Positions 10,858 through 21,567 of a stretch of 64,000 nt of DNA are shown here, in pieces. Under the pieces are notes generated by a model that was not told the origin of the DNA, ran no database searches, and worked only from the letters and a program-made list of their open reading frames with translations. Position 1 is the stretch's first letter. Each line of letters starts with the position of its first letter. Source of the DNA: Lycium barbarum (taxonomy: Eukaryota > Streptophyta > Magnoliopsida > Solanales > Solanaceae); assembly GCF_019175385.1 (NCBI RefSeq), contig NC_083337.1, positions 19,453,885-19,517,884 of the forward strand, in the 5' to 3' direction. The translations under genes were made by a program, and so were the position numbers.

Positions 10858-11994
10858 TTATCTAGAAGCATACGCAATCACCTTCCCATTTTGTATCAAT
10901 ACACAGCCTTGCCCGACGCCTGAAGCATCACAATAAATAACATATCCTTCCAATCCCTCTAGAAGTGTCAAGACTGGGGTTGAAGTCAGTCGGTCTTTCA
11001 ACTCTTGGAAACTACGCTCGTAAGTATCTTTCCATTGAAACTTAGTTGATTTCTGAGTCAACTTGGTGAGCGGTGTATAAATAGAAGAGAAATCCTCAAC
11101 AAATCTCCTGTAATAACCTGCTAAGCCCAAGAAGCTACGAACCTCCGTAGGGGTCGTGGGCCTTGGCCAAGTCTTCACTGCCTCAATCTTTTGGCTATCC
11201 ACTCGAATACCGTCAGCTGCAATATTGTGGCCCAGAAATGCCACTGAGTTCAACCAAAACTCGCATTTGGAAAACTTCGCGAATAACTCTCGGGTTCGAA
11301 GAACTCCAAGGACAATACGCAAGTGATCCGCATGTTCTGCCTTGGATCTAGAATACACTAGGATATCATCGATGAATACAATCATGAATAGATCCAGAAA
11401 AGGCCTGAATACATTGTTCATTAAGTCCATAAACACTGCCGGTGCATTAGTTAGCCCAAACGACATTACTCGGAACTCGAAATGGCCATATCTTGTTCTG
11501 AAAGCTGTCTTGGGGATATCTTTCTCTCTAACTCTTACTTGGTGATACCCGGACCTCAAATCAATCTTTGAAAGCCATTTGGCACCTTGCAATTGATCAA
11601 ATAAATCATCAATCCTCGGGAGGGGATACTTGTTCTTAATTGTCACTTTATTCAATTGCCGATAATCAATGCACATTCTCAAGGAGCCATCCTTTTTCCG
11701 GACGAACAATACGGGTGCTCCCCACGGGGATGAACTAGGCCTAATGAAGCCTTTTTCAAGCAAGTCTTTTAATTTCTCCTTCAACTCTTTCAAATCTGCG
11801 GGTGCCATCCTATAGGGAGGAATAGATATGGGTTTAGTGTCTGGCAACACGTCAATAGAAAAATCAATCTCCCGCTCAGGAGGAAGGCCTGGAAGCTTTT
11901 CTGGGAACACATCCGGAAATTCATTCACTTCCGGAACTGACTGAAGAGTCGGCGACTCAGCTTCTACATCTTGAACTCGCACTAGGTGATAAAT
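10858..11994 (-). pseudogene. Reverse transcriptase and RNase H start, element B
   Basis: The 374-codon open part copies element RNA into DNA. The RT landmarks are in order: [22 protein letters not shown], the first catalytic Asp in [10 protein letters not shown] (residue 141), SFGLTNAP, and FIDDILVYS with catalytic D205 and D206. The connection domain ([12 protein letters not shown]) follows, then the RNase H start YCDASG with D352. All key RT residues are present. The segment is bounded upstream by a TGA at 11995-11997 and downstream by a TAA at 10858-10860, so the natural polyprotein is not made. Length and motifs fit a Ty3/gypsy RT closely. Confidence 0.95.
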
Positions 11995-12873
11995 TCACCC
12001 TTTCGTGATCATCTTCCTTTCCTTTAGATAGGAAATAAACCTACCTTTTGGTGACGCCGTATTTCCTTTCCATTCTAAGACTGGTTCTCCCGGAAACTGG
12101 AAGCGAACCATTTTCATTCTACAATCAACATTGACGTAGCAAGAAGCCAACCAATCCATGCCCATAATGACATCAAAATCTACCATCTTTAGTTCATGCA
12201 AGTCAGCTATATTACGGTGGTCACATATCACGACTACACAATATCTATACACTCGGCTAGCTATCACCGATTCGCCAACGGGCGTAGACACCTCAAAAGG
12301 TTTGATCGACTCCGGCTCGACTATAAATCGACCCGCAATATATGGAGTAACATAAGACAATGTGGATCCCGGGTCAATCAAAGCATATACATCATGAGAG
12401 AATACCGATAATATACCTGTGACTACGTCAGGAGAAGACTCAAGATCTTGGCGTCCAGCCAAAGCATAAATACGGTGCTGAGAGCCGCTAGTACTGGGAG
12501 CTCTCCCTCTGCCTCTACCATGGCCAGCTGGCGCATGTGAACCTAGCCCCGTAGGGCGTACAGATGCTGAAGATCCAGCTACCGACCCTGATGGCTGGGT
12601 CCTACCTCTACCATGTACTGAGGGGCAATCACGCATAATATGGCCTGGCCGACCACATGAATAGCAAGCATCTGAACCTGATCGGCACTGACCCCAATGC
12701 AACTTTCCACACTGAGAACATTGTGGTATGGGTGGCCTTGGCTGGCCTGAATCACCTCTAAACTGAGACCCCGAATAACCCTGACTCGGCTCGGAACGAG
12801 TCGATCTGTCAAATCTCTGCCCCGTGAACTGTGGCGGTGTACTGGTCATAGAATAGCCTGAATGGCTGGGAAA
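11995..12873 (-). pseudogene. Gag zinc knuckle and aspartic protease, element B
   Basis: The N-terminal part holds two metal-binding motifs: CSQCGKLHWGQC and a canonical CCHC knuckle, CYSCGRPGHIMRDC, which bind element RNA. A Gly/Arg/Ser-rich linker leads to the protease that cuts the polyprotein, with active-site loop LIDPGSTLSYV (Asp at residue 159 of the 284-codon frame) and the later hydrophobic motif VIMGMDWL. It is in the same frame as gag, from which a TAG at 12874-12876 separates it, and as RT, from which a TGA at 11995-11997 separates it. Otherwise the sequence is well preserved. Confidence 0.93.
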
Positions 12874-13794
12874 CTACTGTCTGTGTCCGCCCCTGGACTC
12901 GCTCCTCGAACCCGAAGGTCTAGCCTTCTTGTTATGGCCCCTATCTTGCTCACGCTCACTTCTCCGCTGCTGTAGGCTTTCCTCTAAGTTCTGAGCATGT
13001 GCCTGCTTGCGTGCAATATCCATACCGTCCTGAAGGGATGCAGTCAAGCATTTATCCATCAGATGTGGCCCTAGGCCTTTCACAAATCGGTGCACCCGAT
13101 CGCCCATATCTGCTACCATGGCCGAAGCATACCTAGCCAAGGAATTGAAGCGGAGACTATACTTTGTAGCACTCATGCTACCTTGCCTCAAATTCAAGAA
13201 TTTATCGGCCCTAGCTCGCCGAACTTCCGGAGGCATATAATGACGGAGAAAAGCATCAACAAAGTCTTGCCATACCGATGGAGGTGCATTGGCTCCCCGC
13301 GAAGCCATCCAAACCGTATACCACTGGATTGAGACATCCTTCAATCTATATGACGCTAGCTCCACCGATTCGGTGTCTGAAGCATGTATCAACCGGAGCG
13401 TCCTTAGCATACCATCAATAAAGTCCTGGGGATCCTCCTCCAGTTTCGACCCAAAGAATTTCGGGGGTTTCAAAGCAATGAAGTCACGGGCCCTTGCACT
13501 AACAGCCCTGTCACCTTGCCCTGCGCTTGGCCTCTGAGTCTGGGCCGCAACCAACTGAGTCAACAAATTAATGGCCTCTCTCACGTCTTGGCTCGAAGCA
13601 TTCGGTGGAGGAGCTGGAGCTGGAGCTGAGGCTCCCACGTGCTCCTCGGTAATAGGCACTGTCTGGAAGGACTGAGATTGTGCCGCACTCTGGGACTCAT
13701 CTTCTTCTACTACCGGTGGCGGTGCTCTTTCAGCCCGCTTTTCTGCCACCGTCTTGCCCTTTTGGGCTGCTGTAGCCTTTTTCTTTTTAGGCAT
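12874..13794 (-). pseudogene. Gag capsid domain, element B
   Basis: I place the start at the second ATG (13792-13794, MPKKKKATAAQ) because A and C begin gag at the same place; an in-frame ATG at 13827 would add 11 residues. After a Pro/Ala-rich lysine-tagged N terminus comes the retrotransposon gag fold. Visible features are the FIDGMLRTLR region, QWYTVWMAS, FVDAFLRHYMPPEVRRARADKF and NLRQG, then YSLRFNSLARY. A basic Gln/Arg-rich tail ends at a TAG. The protein would form the virus-like particle core in the cytoplasm. The stop cuts it off from its zinc knuckle, so RNA packaging would be impaired. Confidence 0.93.
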
Positions 13795-13988
13795 CTCTGA
13801 AATACACAACACACGATCTAGGAACAAGAATTTCTTACATCATAGCTCTATCGCACAATTCTTATGAAGAAAGAAGGTCATATATCCCTAAAATGTCCGC
13901 AGCTTCTCGTTTATAAGTGTGACGCGCAACACACCCATAACCAAGACTCTACTAGACACGGCTCGTAGACACATCCTAGGAATGAACT
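13795..13988 (-). other. Untranslated leader of element B
   Basis: Lies between PBS and gag. It shares short blocks with the leaders of A, C and F, such as GTTTATAAGTGT near 13910 and CAAGACTCTACTAGACACG near 13941 on the plus strand. It is a candidate packaging region by position. Confidence 0.6.
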
Positions 13989-14000
13989 GCTCTGATACCA
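13989..14000 (-). other. Primer-binding site of element B (tRNA-iMet type)
   Basis: Perfect TGGTATCAGAGC on the minus strand, four bases from the 5' LTR edge at 14005. Confidence 0.95.
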
Positions 14001-14004
14001 CTTT

Positions 14005-16418
14005 TGTCACGACCCGGCTAGGGGGCTGCGACGAGCACCCGGTGCTACCCCACCCGAGCACCCCCTTATCGTACATAACATAACATCTAGGTGAACCATA
14101 AGTCAATTCGTGCTTTTCTTATCGTTAATAATATTGATCCCATTAGACGACCATCATCATTTAACATATCATAGGCATCTACGCCACATCATAAGTACAA
14201 GGCCGACGTGGCTAACAAAAGATATATAAAACATGCGCCGACATGGCCGAGCATCTCTACCCACATACATATGACTACGAGCCTCTAAGAGTATGACATA
14301 TCATATGAGCTGGACAGGACCCCGCTATGCCCATAATTATATACACAAAAGAATAAGTACCCAAAAGCTACGACTCCGAAAGAAATGGGGCTCTGCTATG
14401 CAATCTCTGAATAAGCAGCTATGGATCAAGTCTGTCTCTCTGTGCACCTGCGGGCATGACGCAGCGTCCACAAACAAAAGGACGTCAGTACGAAGAATGT
14501 ACTGAGTATGTAAAGCATGATCAACATCAATATAGAAGCATAATAGATATCATATGAAAATAGCATAGGGGGGGGGGGGGGGGAGACAGTAATATCATCA
14601 TCATGTCGCTTACTTTCATATATTGTCGTTCGTATCCCATAATAATACTCGTACCAAACTTGTGCTCATATTCGTATACATATCCTTATTCGTATTCTTA
14701 TACATAGTCTTATCACATTCATATTCATATTATGTACATAGTCATTTCATATACATAGCCTTTACATAGCACACCCGACCTCATAGGATCGGTGTTTTAT
14801 ACATACTTGGCCAACCAAGGCTCAAGGTTACTCATACCTGGCCCTACCAAGGCTTCAGGGTTATCCGTACCCTCTGCAGAGGTATGCGCGCTTTTCGTAA
14901 TCGTATACATATTTTATACATAGTCATATACATATAGTCTTACCCGACATCATAAGCTCGGGGTCTTAGCATAGCCCTTCATAGGCATACATATACATAT
15001 ATCATAGCTCGTAAGCATCTCTAATCTCATTTTACTCTCATCATCATTACTATCCTCATCATTATCGTTACATCTACATTATAGACTTACTCGTCATATG
15101 AGGAACATAGTATAATCATAGTACATATCAAGGGTCGTGAGCTTATGAGCTCGGAATGTCAACCATGTGAAGACAACATACTCATATAGAGGAATTAGGA
15201 ATTTGGCCAAGCACCATGCCTTATGAAAGAAGGGTTAGCCTTACATACCTTTCCGTCGAACTATTCTACACTTGCACGTTCCCTTCCAATGCTAGCGTTT
15301 ATACCTTCATTAATATCATAACAATGGCCATTAGTCATTCACATTATCCACCTTATCTAGATTCCTCAATTTGCCTCTAATTCACCCACATTCATGGTCA
15401 TAACACCCATCTTCATCCATTCGTCTAAAGTGTTCAGTTCATGATCTTAATACCATTTATAACACATTCATATCACAACACAACAACATTCATAACTCAA
15501 TTCAAACTATTTCTCAAAATGTCACTATTCATCATTCATAACCTAGTTGACCACATTTTCTACAATCCATGTATTTTAATTCTCCAATACCTTAAACATC
15601 ATGTAAAAATCATGAATCTTACCTTAGAAGTTGTAGGAACAAGCTTTGGTTGATAATACTCTTCTTTGAGCAAAACCCTAGTTTTTCTCCATTTGGATTT
15701 CTTAACTTGGATGATCCTTGATGATTCCCTTATCCTTGATTCACTTGTCTTAATGTTATTGATGGCTTATAATCCTTGAAAAATCATATAATAAATGTAG
15801 AGAGAAGTTTTTGAGAGAAGTGGTGTAATGTTGTAATGAAATAAAATAAGTCTTGATCCTCATATTTAATGAATTGGAAAATATGTGCTGGGTGAACAGT
15901 GGTCGTCCATGGGGGTTTACGGTCCGTATTCCACTTTACGGACCGTCCCTCGTGGTCGTCTTTAAGCTTAAGCAGGACCAGAGACTTTGTCCTGCATGCA
16001 TGGTGATTTACGACCATGGTTTACGGTCCGTCCACCAGGTCGTATTATACCTCTTCCTCAGCTGGCAGAAAGTTGAAGTTTGGCATGCCAGTTTACGACT
16101 TGGCAGTTTACGGACCGTATACCAGTTTACGGTCCGTATTTGCACTTTACGACCACTGGCAGAAGGCTGAAGCTTTTGCATGGCAGTTTACGACTGCCAG
16201 TTTATGGACCGTGTTGCACTTTACGGTCCGTATTTTGCAATATACGACCAGTGGGCAGTTTTGCTAACTTTCAATTTTTCTCATTTCTCGACTTTTCATT
16301 CTAATCATCCACATCCCTTCACCTACATTTCCCATGAAACATTATACACTTGCACCCCTCGCACACATCATTAGTTCATTTACTTGCGTACCAACGGGAA
16401 ATTTTCCGAGGTGTAACA
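14005..16418 (-). repeat. 5' LTR of element B
   Basis: It is the sister of 6372-8794. Two indels account exactly for the 9-bp length difference: a 19-bp loss between TTTACGG direct repeats near 16020, and a G run of 16 (14568-14583) against 6 in the other LTR (6935-6940). The palindrome array is at 15910-16255. Transcription of the element should start inside this LTR, but I could not fix a TATA box with confidence. Confidence 0.96.
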
Positions 16419-16423
16419 CAAGT
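16419..16423. repeat. Target-site duplication CAAGT, right copy (element B)
   Basis: Identical to 6367-6371. Removing B and one copy restores continuity of A's LTR. Confidence 0.95.
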
Positions 16424-17314
16424 CAAGTTACTATTCAAGAATATCATTAAATCCATGTTTGAGCTTCATATTCCTCTTCCTTCTTTCATTCAGTTTACTC
16501 CACAACCAAATACTCTTACTAACATGAAATAGATGTAAAATTCACGTTTTATTGTGTAGGGATGAACTTTGGATCAAAGTATCTCACTTGAATGGAACTC
16601 CAACTACACTACCCAAAGAAATATTGAACTCTACAAACCCCAGAGAGCCTCTCCACACTTGATTGTCTTGATTATTGGTAAATAATCCTTGATTTCCCTT
16701 AGGTTTGTGTTAATATGGTGTGTGGAATATTCTAGAGCTTTCAAGAGTTTAGGAGAAGTGAGGCAATGAAAATTTGGAACAAGGGTCGTGCATATATGGA
16801 AAGAGAAAAAAGTGACTCGACCCGATTATACGGGCCATATAAATTATACGGTCCGTACAATTGGACCGTATAATCATACCAGGGGTCACTCTCCTCTGGA
16901 AGTATTCTACGGACCATTATACGGGCTGTATAAATTATACGGACGTATAAATGGCCGTACAATTACGAATTTCCCGAAACTTGCTCTAGCCGCTTCGTTC
17001 AACCTCCAATCCTTGCAGAACCTTCTTGGCACTTGTTTAACACTTCATTAACCATCCAAGAAGTCCTATAACTCCTTCCCAAGAGATTACTAAACAATCG
17101 TTACCTTGATAGTTTCAAAAGCTTCCCCAAACATGACTTATACTTTACTTCCTTCAATGAACTTAGTTTCACCAATTCATATAACTTCAAAATCTTGTCG
17201 TATACACCTTAAAGCTGCCAAATGCCCCCCTTAAAGTCATAAAGACTTCATGTCCACCTCAAGCTTGCATTAGTCTATTCACATCCCAACGATATGAAAA
17301 TCTGAGGTGTAACA
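16424..17314 (-). repeat. 5' LTR of element A, proximal part
   Basis: Continues the LTR broken at 6371 and ends CTGAGGTGTAACA at 17314. A short palindrome array based on ATTATACGGTCCGTA lies at 16828-16960. This part is what aligns with bases 1-246. Confidence 0.9.
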
Positions 17315-17720
17315 AGGACGATCACACACCACAACCACACAGTTTCTATATACTTGTCTAGCTATTACCAGGTCACCAACAGGAGTAGACACCTCAAAAG
17401 GTTAAATTGACTCGGGTTTCACTCCAATACGATCAACAATATAAGGAGTAATATAAGACAAAGTAGATCCCGGATCAATCAATGCATATATATCATGAGA
17501 GAATACTGATAATATACCCGTGACAATATCTGGGGAGGACTCAAGACCCTGTCGCCCGGCCAATGCATAAATAGAGGGCTGACGGCCACTTGAACTGGAT
17601 GCTCCCCCTTTGCCTCTACCACGACCTGAGGTCTCTTGCGAGCCTTGCCTCACAGGGTGCACAAATGAATAAGACTAGCTACCGATCTTGTGGGTTGGGT
17701 CCTACCTTTACCATTCATCG
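17315..17720 (-). pseudogene. Protease and zinc-knuckle remnant of element C
   Basis: The 86-codon frame at 17402-17662 reads a Gly/Arg/Ser linker, then SIYALAGRQGLESSP and the protease active-site loop LIDPGSTLSYITPYI, very close to element B. Similarity continues to 17315, where A cuts it. Upstream in sense, the linker is disrupted near 17670. It encodes only a protease fragment of a dead polyprotein. Confidence 0.85.
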
Positions 17721-18866
17721 ATGGACTCATATGCCCAGTCTGACCACAGGCATAACAAGGATCTGAGCCTCGGCGACACTGACCCGCATGTAACCTACCG
17801 CACTGGCTGCGTCATGGTACAAATGGTCTCCTCTGACTAGGATCACCTCTAAGCCGGGAACCCGAAACTCTTGAGCTCTGACCCGGTCCAGAATAAATAA
17901 GGCTGTCAAATCTCTTGCTCGCAAATCGAAGAGGTGCACTAGCCGCGGATTGGCCTGAATACCTGGAATACTATTACCTCTGACCCATTCTATACTCACT
18001 GCTAGCATATGCAGATCTGGCTCTCTTACTATGTCCTCTGTCAATATCGCGCGCTCACCCCTGTGCGGTTGTTGCTACTCTTCCAAATTATAGATATAGG
18101 CCTAGATACTAGAGATATCCATCCCTTCCTGGAGTGAAGCGATCAAGCAGTCTTTAATCAAATATGGCCCCAAGTCACTCACAAACCGACGCACCCAGTC
18201 TCCCATATCTGCTACCATAGCTGGAGTATACCTAGCCAATGAATTGAAGCGGAGACTATACTCCCGAGCACTTATATTTCCTTGCCTTAGATTCAAAAAT
18301 CTATGAGCTCGGGCCCGTCGATCCTCGAGTGGCAAATAATAGTGGAGGCGTATTTCTCCCTCTCGAAGATATCCAATTATTGTACCAAAGAACGGCCACA
18401 TCTCACAGTCTATAGGAAACCAACTCCACTGACTCAGTGTCAGAAGCATGTATTATGCTTAACGTCCTCAGCATCTCATCTATAAAGCCCTGTTGGTCTT
18501 TATCCGGCCTTGACCCAAAAAATTCTGGAGGATTCAAGCTCATAAAATCACGAGATTTGGCACTAACCGTTATATCACCTTGACTTGCACCCTGTCGCTG
18601 AACCTAGGCGGCAACTAAATGGGTCAGTAATTGAATGGCCTCTGTCATCTATTGGTCGGAGTCACCTGGAGGAGGAACTGGAGGCATTGGAGCTAGAGTT
18701 GAGGCTCCTTCATGCCCTTCTAGAATAGGTGAAGTATAAGAGGTTCGAGATGGAGACTCATTATAGGACTCACCCTCCTCTATATTTATCGGTGGATGCT
18801 TTCAGTCCGCCTTCCTATCTTTGTCTTGCCCTTCCGGGTAGTTGTTGCTTTCCTCTTCATAGGCAT
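17721..18866 (-). pseudogene. gag remnant of element C
   Basis: A start at 18866 (MPMKRKATT) parallels B. The capsid part is clearest at 18102-18449, with ARAHRFLNLRQGN, YSLRFNSLARY and SLQEGMDI. The zinc knuckle near 17735-17770 reads CYACGQTGHM, but the final cysteine segment is lost by a small deletion. Frame changes occur between these pieces, so no full Gag is possible. Confidence 0.83.
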
Positions 18867-19059
18867 CACTGAAATCATAACACACAATTAGGAAAAGGAG
18901 AAATCTTATATTATGGCTCTATCACACGATCTATGAATAAGAAGAACAGTCATTATTCCTAAATTCCCCACAACCTCTTGTTTATAAGTGTGGCGCGCTT
19001 CACACCCATAAACAAGACTCTACCGGACACAGCTCATACACACACCCTAGGATGGAACT
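18867..19059 (-). other. Untranslated leader of element C
   Basis: Aligned by position and short blocks (GTTTATAAGTGTGGCGCGC and CCCATAAACAAGACTCTAC on the plus strand) with the leaders of A, B and F. Confidence 0.6.
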
Positions 19060-19071
19060 GCTCTGATACCA
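19060..19071 (-). other. Primer-binding site of element C (tRNA-iMet type)
   Basis: Perfect TGGTATCAGAGC on the minus strand, four bases from the LTR edge at 19076. Confidence 0.94.
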
Positions 19072-19075
19072 CTTT

Positions 19076-21567
19076 TGTCACGACCTAGCCATAGGGCCAT
19101 GACGGGTACCCGGAGCTAGCCTACCAAACACCACTGGACATACTTCTTCCAATCTATCTTGGTGGACCACTTTTCTAATTATTAAATAACTGAACCTGAA
19201 TAAAAGCCATTCTCAAAAGTAAAACCCATTATGAAGTAATCTTCGATTCCACCTCAAATATATATAAACAAGCGTGCAAGGCTACAAAGTGATATACATA
19301 ATATACACTAATAAGGTCACGAAATATCGACCATCCGCACATGTCTACAAGCTTCTAACTGGTGTACTGAAAGTCATGAGGATGGGATAGGACCCTGCCA
19401 TGCCCCAAATATAAGCACAAAAGAATATACCAATAAACCATAACTCTGGAGTAGTGGAGCGCTCCTGTATAGCTACTGATAAAGCTCATAGGGATCTGGA
19501 CCATCTCCCTGTCTACCTGCGACCATGAACGCAACATCCACAAAAGAAAGGACGTCAGTACGAACTTTTTACTGAGTATGTAAGGCATGAACAAGAATAT
19601 TATAAAGAAATAAAGAAACATGAGATAAAGAGATAACCTGTAACTGACTACCTCTTAAGTCGGAACCGTGCATGCTAACTTTTACTTTTAAAACAACATG
19701 ACATCATATATACATATGTATAAATTTCCCGACCATATAGGTACGGTGTAATCATCATTAGCCCGCATCCGGGGTAACCATCTCATGCCTCCCACTAGTG
19801 GTGTCTGCTCGGCCAACTAGGCACGGTGTAATCATACATAAGCCGCCCACCGAAGTGATGTTTGCCCGGCTAACTAGGCACGGTGTAATCATACATATAC
19901 ATATAGCATGCATGAGAGCCCAATGTAAACCTACAACTCTATCGGAGTGACATAAGGTCGGTAACCTCCGATTTACATTGTGGAACAATCATCATCATTA
20001 TATCTCACCTTGATAGAACAAGTAACATAAGGTGAGATCACAACAATGAGTAAAATGAAGAAAAATCATAGAATAAGATCAACTGTCTCATAGTAGCTTT
20101 GCAACCACAAGCTTTGGAATTCCTAGCATTAAAATTATTATCATCATGCTCATCATAGAAAATATCTCATCTTTGGTATCATAAGAAGCTTTTAAGAATC
20201 ATGTACTTCTAACTTTTAGGCGTAAGGAAGTTATGGAAAATATGGATAGAATCATAACATAGGAATCATTCCTTTGAAGGAAAGGGACTAGCCTTAACAT
20301 ACGTTTTTTATTCTTAACAACTAAACATTCTCCTTCCAAGCTCACGACTCGACATTCAAGAGAATTCGTACCAAGGTTAGGTCATTGAAAGCATGATCAA
20401 GCTTAAACTAAGGTAACGTAGAGTTAACGGAATTTGGGTAGCATTTCCTTTGTTTCATCAACTTTCTCCACATAATGAAAAACTCCCAAATATTAATAGC
20501 AACATCCATAGTGTCATAATATAGAGGCTTCTTTCAAGTTAAGCATTGTCCAATCCTCAAAACTCCCTTTTAAGGTCTTTCGTAATCATAGCTACAACAC
20601 AACACCATATTGACTTACAGACAATACTTCCTCAACATCATTAGTACCACCCATAATAATATTATACCCATGGCATACTAAGAATCATAACTCAATTTAA
20701 TTTACTATTCAAAATATGATTAAATCCATATTTGAGCTCCATCTCCTACTTTCTTCTCTCATAAAAGTTATTCAACAATAAAAAAACCTTAATAACATGA
20801 AATAGATGTAAAACTCACCTTTTATCATATAAGGATGAACTTTGGATTAATGTATTTCGCTTGAATGAAACGCCAACTTCAATACCAAAGGAAATCTTGA
20901 ATTCTACAAACCCTAGTGAGTCTCCCCACACTTGATATTCTTGATTCTTGCTATTTAATCCTTGATTTCTCTTGGGTTTGTGTTAATATGGTATGGGGAA
21001 TGTTCTAGAGCCTTCAAGACTTGGAGAAAATGTGGGACATGAAAAATAAGACAAGGGACGTTCATATTAAAAAGAGAAAAAATCGACCTGACCCGATTAT
21101 ACGGCTAACTATATGGGCCGTATAAATTATACAGTCCGTATGATTGGAAATTATAATCCCACCATGGGATAACCCTTCTCTAGAAGGGTATACGGACCGT
21201 ATAAGTGGTCGTACAACCCAATTTTTCCGAACTTGCTCCCGTTGATTCATTTGACTTCCAATCCTTGAGGAACCTTCTTTCCACTTATATAACACTTTAT
21301 TAAACATATAAAGACCCCTATATGTCTTCCTCAAAACATTACTAAATAAATATTAACTTAATTATTGCGAAAACCTTCCCAAACACAACTTATATTTCAC
21401 TTCCTTTAACAAACTTAGTTCCACCGATTCATGTGGCTTCAAAATCTTGTAGTACGCACTTTAAAGCTATCAAATACTCTATTTAACTTCATAAGGACTT
21501 CATCTTTACCTTAAGCTCACATTAGTCTATTCACAACTCAACAACTCAAATTTTCTGAGATGTAACA
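19076..21567 (-). repeat. 5' LTR of element C
   Basis: 2492 bp, from TGTCACGACC to GAGATGTAACA on the plus strand. It is related to A's LTR along its length, for example around 20690-20810 against 16424-16530. The palindrome array is weaker and sits at 21094-21215. The short open frames in it show no family match. Confidence 0.9.

Larger units (their letters stand above)
6372..16418 (-). mobile_element. Element B: full-length Ty3/gypsy (Tekay-like chromovirus) retrotransposon
   Basis: This 10,047-bp element has two LTRs (2423 and 2414 bp), a perfect TSD, PPT, PBS and a single polyprotein frame. In order the frame encodes Gag, CCHC knuckle, protease, reverse transcriptase, RNase H, integrase and a C-terminal chromodomain-like segment. 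The frame is interrupted only by four in-frame stop codons; I found no frameshift. The LTR lengths differ by one 19-bp deletion and one 10-bp G-run expansion. In the first ~530 bp I counted about 15 substitutions (about 3%), which suggests an insertion on the order of one million years old under usual plant rates. It is the youngest member of the A/B/C nest. Confidence 0.96.
1..17314 (-). mobile_element. Element A: Ty3/gypsy LTR retrotransposon, non-autonomous, split by element B
   Basis: The minus-strand order is 5' LTR (4832-6371 plus 16424-17314), PBS, leader, gag-protease remnant, an unrecognised middle, integrase fragments, PPT, and a 3' LTR running off the left edge. Element B occupies 6372-16418 within the 5' LTR. 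Reverse transcriptase and RNase H are not recognisable, so the copy cannot mobilise itself. Its right edge abuts protease-coding DNA of element C, so A inserted into C. The expected right TSD copy is AGGAC at 17315-17319, and the left copy is outside the window. In the part I compared, its two LTRs differ at roughly one base in eight, much more than those of B. Confidence 0.88.
17315..21567 (-). mobile_element. Element C: Ty3/gypsy 5' part (gag-protease and 5' LTR)
   Basis: Visible parts are a protease start, gag remnant, leader, PBS and complete 5' LTR. The remaining pol and the 3' LTR lie left of A and outside the window. A inserted into C's protease-coding region. The right TSD copy should be TCAGA at 21568-21572; the mate cannot be seen. 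Confidence 0.85.
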
